NCBI GenBank assembly: GCA_030278955.1 | Contig: JAOANR010000011.1 | Location: forward strand, 26,664,403-26,728,402 | DNA from: Hygrophila difformis | Lineage: Eukaryota; Streptophyta; Magnoliopsida; Lamiales; Acanthaceae | Direction of reading: 5' to 3' | Length of the DNA: 64,000 nt | Shown here: piece after piece, positions 1 through 11,815 of the stretch | Position numbering within the stretch: position 1 is the stretch's first letter | Layout: the number at the start of each line of letters is the position of its first letter | Notes under the pieces: generated by a model | Told to the model about the DNA's origin: nothing | Database searches by the model: none | Seen by the model: only the letters and a program-made list of their open reading frames with translations | Position numbers and translations under genes: made by a program

Positions 1-52
1 TGCTGGGGAAAGATTTCCAGGATTCTGAAATTCCCAGAAATAATGAAAATAG

Positions 53-198
53 TACTCCCTCCGTCTCATTTAACATGTCTTGTTTGATTTCTGCACACAA
101 TCCAATGCACATTTTTAATCGTTAATATCTCAAAATATGTACAAAAAAAATTATGAAAAATATATATTCTAAAACTACATGATTTTACGATTCTAACA
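53..198 (+). mobile_element. Truncated Stowaway-type MITE
   Basis: The segment starts with the terminal motif CTCCCTCCGTCTC and then follows the same sequence order as the complete MITE at 60,662-60,918 (AATGCACATTTTTAATCG, then ACGATTCTAACAAAA). The right half and the second inverted terminus are missing. At about position 199 it passes directly into the minus-strand LTR of element E, so this junction marks where the 3' end of that LTR was lost. Confidence 0.6.
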
Positions 199-2333
199 AA
201 AATGTTCCCCAAAAATCCCTATGCATGCTCATGCATACTCCTCATACTCTAAAAAGAAAAGAGAAAGCAATGGTTTTGTCAGTATATACATACTGAGTAA
301 GCTAACCCCTAGCACAAAATAATGGGGTTTAAAAGCCTTTAATTAATTAAAAAAAAAAAACGAGTTACCTTTAGCAAGATTGTACACACTACATAAATTT
401 AATTCGGCTAACTAATAAAATCTAGTTGCATAATTTAAAAGGCATGGGTTCCAAAAGAAACATAATTATGACATGGCAAGGTAAGTAAATAAATTGACAT
501 AAACTTAAAACACTAATAAGAATTTAATTTAAGTCTTTTAGTTCCCCGTTACTCATAGTCGAGTATCAAGATTTCATTCTTTTACTTTTGTTCAATATGA
601 TCGAGATCACCGTATTTCGCTAGGGCCCTTATGTCCACTAGCCTTATAAATCACCATTCGCTAGGGCTCTTATGTCCACTAGCCTTACGCTTGGGCTCTT
701 ATGTCCACAAGCCTCACAAACCATATTTCACTAAGGCTCTTATGTCCGCTAGCCATATGCTTGGGCTCTAATGTCCAGAAGCCTCACAATCAATATTTCT
801 CTAGGGCTCTTATGTCCGCTAGCCATACGCTTGGGCTCTTATGTACACAAGCCACATAATAAATATTTCATAGTATCCATTCGATCATAGATCACAAAGT
901 TTTCAAAAGGACTTTCGTTTGCTTGTTTAGAAAAGACCAATTCCAAAAATATGATTTCTATATTGTCGTTGTTCGCGCCTTTTTCGTTTAAAAATTCATT
1001 TTAAGGTCAAATGAGTTGAAAATTTCACAGTATCTCAAAAACATCTCAACGAACAAGTTTCGTGTTTTAAGTTTTTCAAAACAAGGTAAGCAAATGAGTC
1101 ATAATTTAAGATTTCTATCAAAACTACATGCTGTCAGAATTCAGACGTGTCACAGTTTAGAAAATCGGTTTTTTGATATATCAAATGAACTTTCAAAACT
1201 CTGAAATTTTACAGGCACAATCTTAACACGATTATCTACAACTTTCATTTAGAAATCAAAGTCTAATTCCAATCGGATCAGTTATGAACATTTGGATCAA
1301 TTTCGAAATCAAGTCTGTCATCTTTTTATGAATTCGATGAAAATGCAGATTAGTTCGGTTCAGATTCGGAGGTCCAAATCTCGATAAAAATTCATGAGTT
1401 TTTACAGGAAGTTCTAGACATCATTATCTACAGTTTTTATGTTTACCACAACTCCTAATTCAGTCTAGATCTGATGTCAAAATATCTAATAAGTTCGGAA
1501 TTCAAATCTGTCAACATATGGGAATTCGGTAGAACGCAGGTATGTCCAGATCAGATTTCGGGCATCGAATCTTAATGAAAAATTACGAAAATTTACACAG
1601 CGTAGATCTATGTCTTAGGAACACTTTTCAACTTTTGAGTTTTTTCGTTTGAGCAATGTAAAAGGTCCGAAAAATTCTGTTAAGAATGCTGAGCACGTGA
1701 AATTTTGTTTTGACAGATTTTATGGGGTTTTCTTATTAGATCTTAGGTTCGATTGATTTTTAGCTACCAAAATCGTAAGTAAGAGTTAACTTGCATTGGA
1801 TCTACGGCTCTTCGATTTCGATGTCGTGGCTTCCGGGATCGTCGTTTGTGTCCTAGTTCCTCTGTCCTTGTCCTTCTTGTTCCAATTCGCGGTTTAGAAA
1901 AAGAAAACTTACCAAGTTAGACTCTCACTCAAATTTTCGTATGGAAACATTGACTAACGTCTTACCTCACCACCCACCTACGCTTGGAAGACCTTGAACT
2001 CATCCAAATCTCTTCCTCCTTCACTGTTCTTGCTTCCAACGGCCTAGATCTAGGGTTTTCGGTGTTCGGAAATACGTGGAAATTTCGAAGATGTTGAAAA
2101 AGATGTACGGGCTGAGAAGAGGTTTATTTATAAGCTCACAAGGACTTGAAGGCGTCCAAGATCAGATATGGGAAGTCTTGGACCGAAAGATATGCAACAA
2201 ACTCGAAAAATCTGAAGTCGGGCGAGTAAATCTCGTGAGGGCCGCACCAGCCATGACGGCGCGGTGGTGGCGCGGTTTTGGCCCTGAAACACGCGGCGAC
2301 CGCGCGGACTTGGCCTGGCCTTCGGTCTGGGCC
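199..2333 (-). mobile_element. Tekay-type LTR E, 3' part (minus strand), interrupted by element A
   Basis: Read on the minus strand, this matches the LTR of element B (9232-11,812) in order: a GC-rich U3 with CCCGCGCG-like blocks, a TATA-like TTATAAATAA (about 2124-2133), the GTTAACTCTTAC stretch near 1775-1790, and the region ending near GCATGAGCATGCATAGGGA at about 205-225. It is clearly diverged from B, so it is an older member of the family. Its 5' part continues at 48,532 beyond element A. The last roughly 310 bp of the LTR are missing. No internal region or second LTR is visible, so it may be a solo LTR or the edge of a longer element. Confidence 0.75.
618..860. repeat. Minisatellite inside LTR E
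   Basis: About four imperfect units of roughly 60-70 bp, each built from two half-motifs (CGCTAGGGCTCTTATGTCC and CGCTTGGGCTCTTATGTCC) followed by AGCCTTA or AGCCTCA. The repeats have no counterpart in the LTRs of element B, so they expanded in this copy or subfamily. Confidence 0.7.
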
Positions 2334-3049
2334 TGTTAATCCCAATATTTTAAGCCCAACGAATTAGGCCCAGCGAACTTAGCCCAATCCATTTTTCCGA
2401 AGAGCCCAATCCAAAGGCCCATTAAGCTCGGCCCAATCCTCCGAGAGGCCCCATCCAATGTAAATTTTATTAGGATGATAACCAAGTGGTGAGAAGCCAA
2501 GTGGTGAGGAGCCGCCTCCTGGGTTGCGACCTATCCGAATTGTGGAGGCTGAGGCACCATAACTTGCGTCATCACCAAAATCCTATCCAAAAGAAGACTC
2601 ATCCGTTGCAACATGGGAGATCCCGCAGTATTAATGATATACGCTATTAAAGGGAACGGATCACGGATCAAGGGAGACTGCTCATGAGAAGATACGCATC
2701 ACCCATGATTGACGCCATCAAAGTGAGCAATCAAAGGGAGGTTACCCATGGGAAGATCCGATAACGCTAAAGGCAGCGCGGAATCAGGGAAGGATTGCTG
2801 CAGCCACTTCAGGGTTGAGAAGCCTTTAAAAAATGAGTGGCAACAGTTTAGTCGATCAGCTACATTCACCCCAAGAGGACGCGCTTTCAATATTTTTACT
2901 TCTTGTCATTTTCTTTCTGCAAGTCAATTCCTATACTCTTTTCATTCTGCAATTCTTTTCCTTTACTGTTTTATTCAAGTTTTTCTGTAATCCTCTACAA
3001 TCCTTGTAACGATCTTCAAACCATATTCAATAAAAATTCTTGGTTAACA
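2334..3049 (+). repeat. Element A 5' LTR
   Basis: 716 bp, TGTTAA...TTAACA, rich in GGCCCA/TGGGCC near its start. The TATA box seen in the 3' copy (CCTATAAAAATG, about 48,307) reads CCTTTAAAAAATG here (about 2823), so the promoter copy that would drive gag-pol has lost its TATA. Compared with the 3' LTR it lacks an 11-bp duplication near its start (CACGAATTAGG). Confidence 0.93.
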
Positions 3050-3052
3050 AAT

Positions 3053-3070
3053 TGGCACGCCCAGTGGGAC
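3053..3070 (+). promoter_or_regulatory. Primer-binding site of element A
   Basis: TGGCACGCCCAGTGGGAC lies three bases after the LTR end, where a tRNA primer-binding site is expected; it starts with TGG, complementary to a tRNA CCA end. I do not assign the tRNA with confidence. Confidence 0.65.
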
Positions 3071-3100
3071 ACGAGTGGAAACCATATCCGCTTAGAGTGT

Positions 3101-5161
3101 ATGCTACTTAGATCTGGACGAGTAGTAAGGGACTTAACACAAAAATTTGAAGAAATGTCGCTCCATGAAGAAACTCCAGTAAGAACACCATCTAAAAACG
3201 CCGATAATGCGGCGACTACTTCCCAACCACCGCAAGGGATAATGCAAGTCCCAACCCTCTCGGAACAGATGCGGCTATCGATGACTGGATCGATGGGCGA
3301 GTTCATGCCTTTACTTACAAGGCACCTTATGGACGTGTTGCGGCCTGCTATGGCCGATCAAACTGACAGGATTTGTGGATCCCTGCGTACTTCGCAAGAG
3401 GGCTCCATCTCAGCGAGTGGCACGAATGTGCCACCAACCATCCCAGGGCCGTACGGCGGCCCACAGAGGACTTGGGGGACAACCTTTGGCCAGCAACCAC
3501 TCTCTGAGTTTGGAGGTATGGCTAGTCTGCCTCCATTTCCTTCTTCTCATACTTTCGTTCCTGCAGCAGCTAATATGCCGAACGGTTGTTATGCAGCGCC
3601 TCCCATAATGTATGCTTCATCAGGATATTTGATAGCGTCTAGCGCTGTACCTGCCATTCCTGGCATGGCACCACGCCAGGCGACGACACAGCCATTTGGA
3701 GTGGCGGCGCCCATCCCACCGGCCGCCATTCCTACTTTAGGTGCTGGAGGAGGATACATGCAACATCAGGCCGCCAGCATGCCTCAGGCCGCCAACATGC
3801 CTCAGGCCGCCACCAACATGCCTCCGGCAGCCAACTTGCCTCCGGCCGCCAACATGCCTCAGGCCGCCATGCCTCAGGCCGCCAACCCATACCCGGCGGC
3901 CATGACTCATCCGGCCGCCAACATGCCTCAGGCCGCTAACATGGCTCAGGCCACCATGCCTCAGGCCGCCATGGCTCATCCGGCCGCCATGCATCCTCAA
4001 GCCGCCATGCCTCATACACAGGCACCCGCGGTGTCACCCGAGTTGTTGGCCGATATGATGCAACAACACTTCGGGATTCAATTAAGGCCGATGGAACGGC
4101 CCACGTATAGGAAACCATACCCGGATTGGGTAGATACTATGCAGCCTTACCCTAGAGGCTTCAAAATGCCCGAGTTCACCACGTTCTCGGGAGACGACGG
4201 CAAATCAACCGTAGAACACGTGGGCAGGTTTACTGCTCAATGTGGCGAAGCAGCGGCCAACGATTGGCTGAGACTAAGGTTGTTTAGCTCATCTCTGACT
4301 GGACCTGCCTTTGCCTGGTTTGCGTCTTTGCGGCCTAATTCTATTCAAAATTGGGCTGATCTCGAGCGGGCGTTTCATGACAGATTCTACACTCCTCTGT
4401 CACAGGTTAGTCTTGCAGATCTCACTAACGCCAAACAATTTGCCGATGAGGCGGCAAGTTCTTTTATTAATAGATTGCAGCGCCTTAAAGGCCGATGTAC
4501 TATGTCAATACCTGATAAAGAAATAGCCAATATAGCAGTGGCTAACATGTTATCGAGATTAAAAGAACATTTAATTGTGCATGATGCAAATGACCTTGCC
4601 CAGCTGGCCGAGAGAGTGGCCCGCGTGGAAAAATTCCTGGGAGAACAGGAAGATAGGCGTCCTACGCGTCGAGTCCACTTCGAGGAGGTGAGACTCAGTG
4701 ATGAAGAGGACGATACTGTGGAGGTGGCTATTGCAGAACTAGTGCACACAGCCAAACCGCATACATGTGCGGCTCTCAAGCCGCCAAAACAAAGAGAGGC
4801 TAAGTATAAGCCTGAAGAAGACCTCTTTGACATGGGCAAAGCGGACCAAGTGTTCGATGACCTACTCAAAGACGGAGTGATCAAGTTGCCCGAGGGGCAA
4901 AAATTACCAGCGGTCGAGGAAATTCGAGGCCGAGCATTTTGTAAGTGGCATAACTCATTTACTCACAGCATTACTAAATGCAGGAGTTTTAGAACTGCCA
5001 TTCAGAACAAAATAAAAGAGGGTCGTTTGAAAATTGCAGGTATGAAAGTGGATTTAGATCCATTCCCGCAGCTTCCCATTGGTGCTTCTGGACTGATGGC
5101 GGCCCCAACAGCCGAACTGATAGAGGAAAGGAACACGTTAAAATTGATGAGGAGGATGTAG
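3101..5161 (+). CDS. gag: Gag protein of Tat element A
   Basis: Structural capsid polyprotein. The first ATG after the LTR and PBS is at 3101 (MLLRSGRVVRD); the frame is also open upstream into the LTR, but a start there is unlikely. The N-terminal third is Pro/Ala/Met-rich with many repeats of the type MPQAAN (3750-4025). The retrotransposon gag core follows (PEFTTFSGDDGKSTVEHV to FINRLQRLKGRC, about 4165-4500), with the usual FAWFASL and FYTPLSQ stretches. Near the C-terminus CKWHNSFTHSITKC gives a C-x2-H-x5-H-x4-C knuckle-like motif typical of Tat gag. The stop at 5159-5161 probably results from a frameshift, because the frame needed to run on into the linker differs. Confidence 0.85.
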   Translation: MLLRSGRVVRDLTQKFEEMSLHEETPVRTPSKNADNAATTSQPPQGIMQVPTLSEQMRLSMTGSMGEFMPLLTRHLMDVLRPAMADQTDRICGSLRTSQEGSISASGTNVPPTIPGPYGGPQRTWGTTFGQQPLSEFGGMASLPPFPSSHTFVPAAANMPNGCYAAPPIMYASSGYLIASSAVPAIPGMAPRQATTQPFGVAAPIPPAAIPTLGAGGGYMQHQAASMPQAANMPQAATNMPPAANLPPAANMPQAAMPQAANPYPAAMTHPAANMPQAANMAQATMPQAAMAHPAAMHPQAAMPHTQAPAVSPELLADMMQQHFGIQLRPMERPTYRKPYPDWVDTMQPYPRGFKMPEFTTFSGDDGKSTVEHVGRFTAQCGEAAANDWLRLRLFSSSLTGPAFAWFASLRPNSIQNWADLERAFHDRFYTPLSQVSLADLTNAKQFADEAASSFINRLQRLKGRCTMSIPDKEIANIAVANMLSRLKEHLIVHDANDLAQLAERVARVEKFLGEQEDRRPTRRVHFEEVRLSDEEDDTVEVAIAELVHTAKPHTCAALKPPKQREAKYKPEEDLFDMGKADQVFDDLLKDGVIKLPEGQKLPAVEEIRGRAFCKWHNSFTHSITKCRSFRTAIQNKIKEGRLKIAGMKVDLDPFPQLPIGASGLMAAPTAELIEERNTLKLMRRM
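3760..4025 (+). repeat. GC-rich CAGGCCGCC repeats in gag A
   Basis: About 15 degenerate units around CAGGCCGCCAACATGCCT encode runs of QAANMPQAA. The same core, CAGGCCGCC, recurs in the antisense gene at the other end of the element (46,028-46,630 and 46,990-47,460), there read from the minus strand. Confidence 0.8.
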
Positions 5162-7077
5162 ACTTGTTATCTGATGAGTCCAATCATGAAAAAAGAAAAG
5201 TGTTGTATAAAAAGCAACCAAGATTCAAAAACATATCGAAGGAGGACTTTAAGAAAGTCCTGGAAGCGGAGGAGCGAGAACACCAGAAGAAGCAAAATCC
5301 TCCTTTGAGGGTTGAGATTCCTAAGCATGCTGTAGAGATTTATGAAAACGGGAGACACCAGCCTGTTACTCGTGATTATAGGCATGGTGTACAGGTGGTT
5401 CCAACCTTGATGAGGCGACCAGAACATCCAGTTGAGGCTGATAGGTGGATGAGGAACCGGGCACATAGTAAAGCTGCTCAAAAGGAGCCGCCACCCATGA
5501 CTAGAAGTCAATTTAGGCGGGCTCAGAGACGATATGCCGAGGAAATGCGGCAATGGGAAGCTCAGATCCACAAGTTGGAGTCTTCCAGGCCTCGGAAGCC
5601 CATACAGCCGACTTACTTCAGAGGAGAAACCTCCGAACAGCGGAGACCTAACTCGTCCATAACACCCCATCAAAGAAAGTTGCATGAGACCTCAAGAAGG
5701 TCATCACAGCCTCCATCACCCAGGAGGCCAGTCCGGGAGAGGCTGCAACCGCCATCACCCAGGAGGCCAACCCGGGAGAGCCTCCAGCCGCCATCACCCT
5801 CCACAAGATGAGGAACCGGGCACATAGTAAAGCTGCTCAAAAGGAGCCGCCACCCATGACTAGAAGTCAATTTAGGCGGGCTCAGAGACGATATGCCGAG
5901 GAAATGCGGCAATGGGAAGCTCAGATCCACAAGTTGGAGTCTTCCAGGCCTCGGAAGCCCATACCGACTTACTTCAAAGGAGAAACCTCCGAACAGCAGA
6001 GACCTAACTCGTCCATAACACCCCATCAAAGAAAGTTGCATGAGACCTCAAGAAGGTCATCACAGCCTCCATCACCCAGGAGGCCAGTCCGGGAGAGGCT
6101 GCAACCGCCATCACCCAGGAGGCCAACCCGGGAGAGGCTCCAGCCGCCATCACCCTCCACAAGGAGGCCGGTGAAGGAGAGGTTGCAGCCGCCACCATCT
6201 TCTATTACCAGGAGACCAGTGCGAGAGAGGCTGCAATGGAAAGAACGAAAGCCTCAGCCTCCATCACCTAGGCCTAGGACAACCAAGGTTGAATCTCCTC
6301 AAGTTAACATTCAACCATCAGTGTCTAAAGACAAAGGTAAAGCTGTTGCTACTGAGTCTGATGATAAAGGAAGTAAAGTTAAATCTGCAGGACAAAAGTT
6401 CATAGAGAAGCTAGACAGCATGGAGATGACTCCTTCTAACATGGCTATGGCTAATGTACTTATGAAGTACATGGCATACTTGGCGGCCCATGAGGCCGGT
6501 GAGCTTGGAAGTGAGCCGCATAGTTTTGAAGGATTCACAGCTTACTGCAAGTCTTTAGAGGAATCCCAAAAGAAGTTGGAGACGCCATCTGAAACAAAAT
6601 CTGCCAATGAGGTGCCACAAGTAAGTTTTGGTGCCATTACACCTAAGAAAGTGGAAGTGGCTGTAGAGGCCAACCTTGATGAACCTAAAGTTGGGATTGG
6701 TGCTTTAGGTATCATGACTGATGAAGAAGGTACGCTGGATGGCATGAACATTGATGAGGGGTATGAAGATGGTGTGTGGGATGGTGCTGACCTCAACATT
6801 AATGAGGAGTACGATGGATTAGATGACTTGGAACTGGAAGATATTGACAATAAAGAGTTCTGGGAAAAATTGGATAAAGAGCCGGAAGAAGCAGGTTATA
6901 ACGAAGAAGAAGGGCCAACAGACCCTTCCGTGCCCATACAAGTCATTAGACTGGTGCCAGATGAAGAGATAAGCGACGTCGAATCCGAGATATGGGATGA
7001 GGAAGAACCATCGTTCGCGAGGCTCATTGAAGAAATGGATGAAATGATAGCCGAATTGTCCCATTCAACTGAAGCCC
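5162..7077 (+). pseudogene. Gag-pol linker region of element A, broken by a tandem duplication
   Basis: Three open stretches encode a basic, Arg/Pro/Ser-rich segment (about 5164-6300; repeats of RRPVRERLQPPSP) followed by a very acidic segment (about 6640-7060, many Asp/Glu). A direct duplication, 5449-5807 and 5808-6163, is nearly perfect. Its 359-bp period is not a multiple of three, so the first copy runs into a TGA at its end and the second continues one frame away. Another one-base shift lies near 7080, just before the protease. The duplication must postdate function in this copy. The role of this region is unknown; similar spacers occur between gag and protease in Tat elements. Confidence 0.75.
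5449..6163 (+). repeat. 359-bp tandem duplication in element A
   Basis: Copy 1 is 5449-5807 and copy 2 is 5808-6163. Copy 2 lacks 3 bases (CAG near 5965) and has a few substitutions (for example CAGAGGAG versus CAAAGGAG). The copies share the endpoint motif CCCTCCACAAG. The low divergence indicates a recent event. Confidence 0.92.
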
Positions 7078-7626
7078 TTGTATGTCAAGGCTCATATTGA
7101 TGGGCGTCCTGTAAGCAGGGTATTCGTTGACAATGGAGCGGCAGCCAACGTGATGCCGATGTCGACTTTGAGGAAGATAGGGAAGAGTGAAAAGGATTTG
7201 ATACCCACAAGGGTCAGAATGTGCAGCTTCGTAGGGGAAGCAACTCAACCTGCCGGATTCATAACGGCGGATGTCACTATTGGATCCAAGACCATCAAGG
7301 TGGCTTTCTTTGTGGTGAAATCAAAGACCTGTTATTCAGCGTTGTTAGGGCGCGACTGGATTCACATGGCGCAGTGTGTGACATCCACCCTCCACCAACA
7401 GTTGCTAATTTGGAACGGCGATCAGATAGAATTGGTTGAGGCGGATCCTCAACCCTTTACAGGACCGGATGCCAACAATGATGAGGCGATCTTCTACCTC
7501 GAAGACATCCAACCTGCATCAGCTTTAATCGGTATGGGCATGGATCTGGAATCCATTGACTTCACAACAAGCGGCTTCAAGTTACATATTGCAGATAGCC
7601 GACAAGAAGCATCAAGCTCTTCATGA
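7078..7626 (+). CDS. Aspartic protease domain of Tat element A
   Basis: Retropepsin-like domain that would process the Gag-Pol polyprotein. The active-site loop reads VFVDNGAAANVMP, with Asn at the position usually held by Ser or Thr. Downstream features include the VTIGSKTIKVAFFVV strand and LLGRDWI, the second conserved loop of retroviral-type proteases. This was not an independent gene: it is the part of pol left open between a one-base shift just upstream (about 7080) and another before the reverse transcriptase (7627-7755). The first methionine of the frame (7078) is therefore only a boundary of the open stretch. Confidence 0.8.
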   Translation: MYVKAHIDGRPVSRVFVDNGAAANVMPMSTLRKIGKSEKDLIPTRVRMCSFVGEATQPAGFITADVTIGSKTIKVAFFVVKSKTCYSALLGRDWIHMAQCVTSTLHQQLLIWNGDQIELVEADPQPFTGPDANNDEAIFYLEDIQPASALIGMGMDLESIDFTTSGFKLHIADSRQEASSSS

Positions 7627-9231
7627 TGAGCAGCTGTGACATTTATAAAGACTTGTTGCAGCGGCTAGCCAACACTGAGATAATGATGGGTGCCGAAATC
7701 AAGTCCAAACATCCAATTGACCTTCGACCATCTGAGTGGCCATCTCCTGTGAAGCGGACACATCAACCTCGGAACAGATGTGGAGCCAAAGCTGGCCAAG
7801 ATAAGTGCATCATTGCCTGAGGAGGAGCGGCACCAGCTAGTGGAGCTGATTCATAAGTATAAGGATTGCTTTGCATGGCAGTACACAGACATGCCAGGAC
7901 TATCAAGGGAGCTAGTGGAACACAAGTTGCCAACTTATCCAGAGTTCAGACCTCATAAGCAGCCGCCAAGACGGTTCGATCCAGACACCATCCCAAAAAT
8001 AAAAGACGAGATTGAGAAGCTTCTTAAAGCAGGTTACATTAGAACTTGTCGTTATGTAGAATGGCTTGCAAATATTGTGCCTGTTGTAAAGAAGAATGGT
8101 CAATTGAGAGTCTGTATAGACTTTAGGAACTTAAACTTTGCAACGCCCAAGGATGAATATGTAATGCCTATGGCCGATATGCTTGTTGATGCGGCCGCTG
8201 GGCACAAGTTTTTATCTTTAATGGATGGTTATTCTGGATAAAACCAAATCTTCATTTCTGGAAATGATGTGCATAAAACAGCTTTTCGTTGCCCAGGGCC
8301 AGTTGGCATTTTTGAATGGGTAGTCATACCCTTTGGATTGAAAAATGCCGGGGCAACATACCAAAGAGCCATGAACATGATTTTTCATGATTTAATCGGT
8401 CATACACTTGAAGTGTACATTGATGACATAGTGGTAAGATCATGTGAGTTTGGTCAACACTTGGCTCACCTCGAAGGTGCCTTCATCCGAATGAGGCAAC
8501 ATGGATTGAAAATTAATCCAGCTAAGTGTGCCTTCGGAGTGGCGGCAGGGAATTTCTTAGGTTTCCTAGTACATGAAAGGGGCATTGAGGTAGACCAGAA
8601 TAAAGCTAAGGCCATCTTGGAAGGCCATCTTGGAAGCTCGTGCGCCAACCAATCTCAAAGAACTGCAATCATTGATGGGCAAAATCAATTTCTTAAAGGA
8701 GATTCATTGCCAATGCTGCAGGCAAGATGAAAGCTTTCACTACCTTACTTAAAGGAAGAAAGAACGAGAAGTTCGTGTGGACGAATGAGCATCAAGCAGC
8801 CTTTGAAGAAATAAAAAGAGCGTTGGTCAATCCTCCAGTATTAGTGCCGCCAAGACCTGGAGTACCTTTGAAGCTATATGTATCGGCCGCCGAAGAGTCT
8901 ATCGGGTGCCTACTTGCACAGGATGATGAAGGCGGCAAAGAGAGGGCTATCTATTATCTTAGCAAAACTCTGCAAGGGCCAGAGGTAAGATATACTGCAT
9001 TAGAAAAGTTGTGCTACACCCTTGTATACTCCTGCAACAAGTTGGAACACTAAATGCTGCCAAGAACCATTCATGTAGTAGCTCCCTTCGACTTGGTGAA
9101 AACACTTTTGCACAAGCCAGCATTAAAGGGTAGACAAGCTAAGTGGGCTGTGAAGATCAGTCCTTTTACCCTTGTACACGTCCCCCAAAAGGCAGTCAAG
9201 GGACAAGCTTTAGCTGACTTCTTAGCTCAGC
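7627..9231 (+). pseudogene. Reverse transcriptase and first RNase H of Tat element A (5' part of split pol)
   Basis: RNA-dependent DNA polymerase with connected RNase H. Visible blocks are LPEEERHQLVELIHKYKDCF, KLLKAGYIRT, LRVCIDFRNLN, LSLMDGYSG, and the catalytic motif VYIDDIVVRS. RNase H follows (KLYVSAAEESIGCLLAQDDE, RYTALEKLCYTLV). Breaks are TAA at 8239-8241 (a conserved Tyr position after DGYSG), a 13-bp tandem duplication GCCATCTTGGAAG (8611-8623, 8624-8636) plus a one-base shift near 8695, and TAA at 9051-9053. Element B is inserted at 9231/9232. The frame on both sides agrees, because insertion plus TSD is 11,118 bp, a multiple of three. Confidence 0.88.
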
Positions 9232-11812
9232 TGTAATACCCGTGAATTTTCCATCATAAAATAAAACAATAATTAAATAAATAAATAATAAATAAAATAA
9301 ATACCATAAATAAATAAATGAATCCAGCAAATAAAGAAATAAATAAAGATAAGGAAATGAGAAATGAGATTTTTACTTAAAAAGGAATTAAAGGAATTTA
9401 ATTAAATAAAAGGATGGATTAAAGGTAAATAAATTATACACCGAGACCCGACACTAATGAACTCGAGGATTCGAGTCCAAAACATCCAATTAGACCCGAG
9501 AATAAATTTAGAGAGAAAGTAGAAACCCGAAGATACCCCGGAAATCGGAATTCGGGAGCATAGAGGGATAGAAACCCGAAAGAGAGGCGGAAAAGCACGA
9601 CGGATCGCACAACCTGCCCGGACCGAAGTCCTGGCGAGTTCGGCGCGGTGGCCGCGCGGTCACAAGGGGAAGGGCGCGCCACGACCGCGCCAAGCGACAG
9701 ATTTGCCCGTCGCGTGAATCTCTCGCCCGAACGCGGATTTTCGACTTTCGGTTGAACGTATCTCGACCCCAGACCCTTAGGTCAGATGTTGGACGCCCTA
9801 GGACCTGGAAATCTATAAATACAACCTCCTAGGAGCTCCAAATACTTTTACAAAACCCTACAACCTTCTACACATTCGAAACCCTAAATCCGGAGTCGTC
9901 GGAGGCACGAAACCAAAGGCGAGACCTGTTGGACGAAATTTCTACAGACCTCCATAGTCGTGGTAAGTCTCGATCCAATCTTTGTTCCATAAACGATTCG
10001 AAAACGAATCCTAATCATCTTCTTTTCTCTTCTACACCTCGTATTGGATCTAGATCGTAGAACCTGACGAACGGAGAGGAGAAACAGTGGACTGGAAGCC
10101 ACGCCTTCGAATAGACGATCCCGGACGTTCATAAACTCTGTAAGTTAACTCTTACATGGTTTTGGGATGAATTAAAACATTCAAAACTAAAAGATTAACA
10201 AGAAATCGAAAATCTGTCAATTTATACTTTCTACCGACGCAACAGATTTGATGAATTTTTCCGAACCTTCAAATGAACTCAAACGGAAAAACTTAAAACA
10301 CGAAAAACGTTCCTAAGACTTAGATCTAGCTACTGTAAATGTTTGAGAATTTTTGGAGTTGATTTGATATGTGAAAACCAACCGAAACCGAACTGTTTGA
10401 ATTGAGATCTTGAAATCTTGGACAGAACTTAGGAATGATCTTGATTGCGTTTTTTACATAGGATCTAGACTGTTTTAGCTCTTTGGCCGAACATGAAAGT
10501 CGTAGATAATTGTCTTAAGATGATCTCTATAAAATTTCATCAAATTTGGAGTTCAATTACTATGGTAGAATTCGAAATCTTTAAACTGTGATGCATTAAA
10601 CTCGGACAGAATTGTTCTTCTGCGAAAATTGGTGATTTTGACCTACTTAGATATCTCAGATTGAAAAAGTTAAAACACGAAAGTTGTAGATCTTGATGGT
10701 TTTGAGTCAGATATGAAATTTTGGAATTTTTGGAATTAAATCTGATTTTAGACAAATTTTAGAGTAAACTGTGGTTTACCGGAAACAAAATCTTGAAATC
10801 TTGTTGAAACATGGAATTAACCTTTAGGGTTGAAACGAGTTGAGATATTATTTTTAAATAAATACAATTGAAGTCAGATTTTAAAAATTAAATCCCCTTA
10901 CAAACTTGATAAATTAAAATTAGGGGTGAGTGCTCTGCAGGGTGCCCCCTAACGATTCACTTCGTGCCGAAATGGACGATGGTGACCCCGCGCGCTAAAC
11001 TTGAAATGTGATATTGCCAAAACGGCGAAATATAGAGTCTACACTCTCGTGAATATCCGTATGGGTTTCCCGAGTCTCCGGAGTGGTACTGGGTATGGCT
11101 GATACGGTTGCGGCCGCCGGGCTACCGGCTAAACTTGTTGACATCGCGATACTATCGTGAAACTTTGAGATACCAAATCGGGAATGTAATGGGGATATTA
11201 AACTAGATTAAATTATGTTGATGTCCAATTAAATTATTTAAATGCTTTCTTTAAACTATGGCTATTATTCTAAACCATGCGATATGTGTTATTAAATAGA
11301 GCCCTGAAATAAATTATGCTATTGATTATTATGTTATTATCATGCTTTCTCTTATTTATTAAATTAATGGCTTTTAAACCCTACGATCATGCATGTGTTA
11401 GCTTACTCAGCAAGTTTGCTGACCAAAACCGTTTTTACTCATTTTCTTACAGAATATGTGGAATGAGCATGCGTGAGCACGAATCATGCATGGGATTTTG
11501 GGAACTTTGTTTTGCTTTTAAATTTGTACTTTAGACTATATTCTGAACGGGCTTGTTTAACCCGTGTTTTGGCCATGTCGGCCCTATTTAAATTTTCCAC
11601 TGCGATACTATACTAAACCAAATATTTCCGCTGCGCTATACCATTATTATTTTCCAATTATATGGTATGGGCTATCTTGAATGATTTAAATACTTTTAAA
11701 TACTGCAATACCTAGCCTTGCATCTCTTCAGTAAGCTCGGAGAAACCGTGTCTTACTAGGGGGATGTGGCGGTGACATCCCGACCTGGGTGACCAAAAAC
11801 CGGGGTGTTACA
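9232..11812 (+). repeat. Element B 5' LTR
   Basis: 2581 bp. U3 ends with a clear TATA box, TATAAATA at 9814-9821, about 580 bp into the LTR, followed by CAACCTCC and a probable transcription start some 30 bp further on. Long U5-type sequence follows, including GGTGCCCCCTAACG near 10,940 and the terminal AAAACCGGGGTGTTACA. Confidence 0.95.
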
Positions 11813-11815
11813 AGT

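Noticed and set aside
2903..3100. Gag start of element A inside the LTR
   Set aside because: It would run through the LTR end and PBS; the first ATG after the PBS is at 3101.
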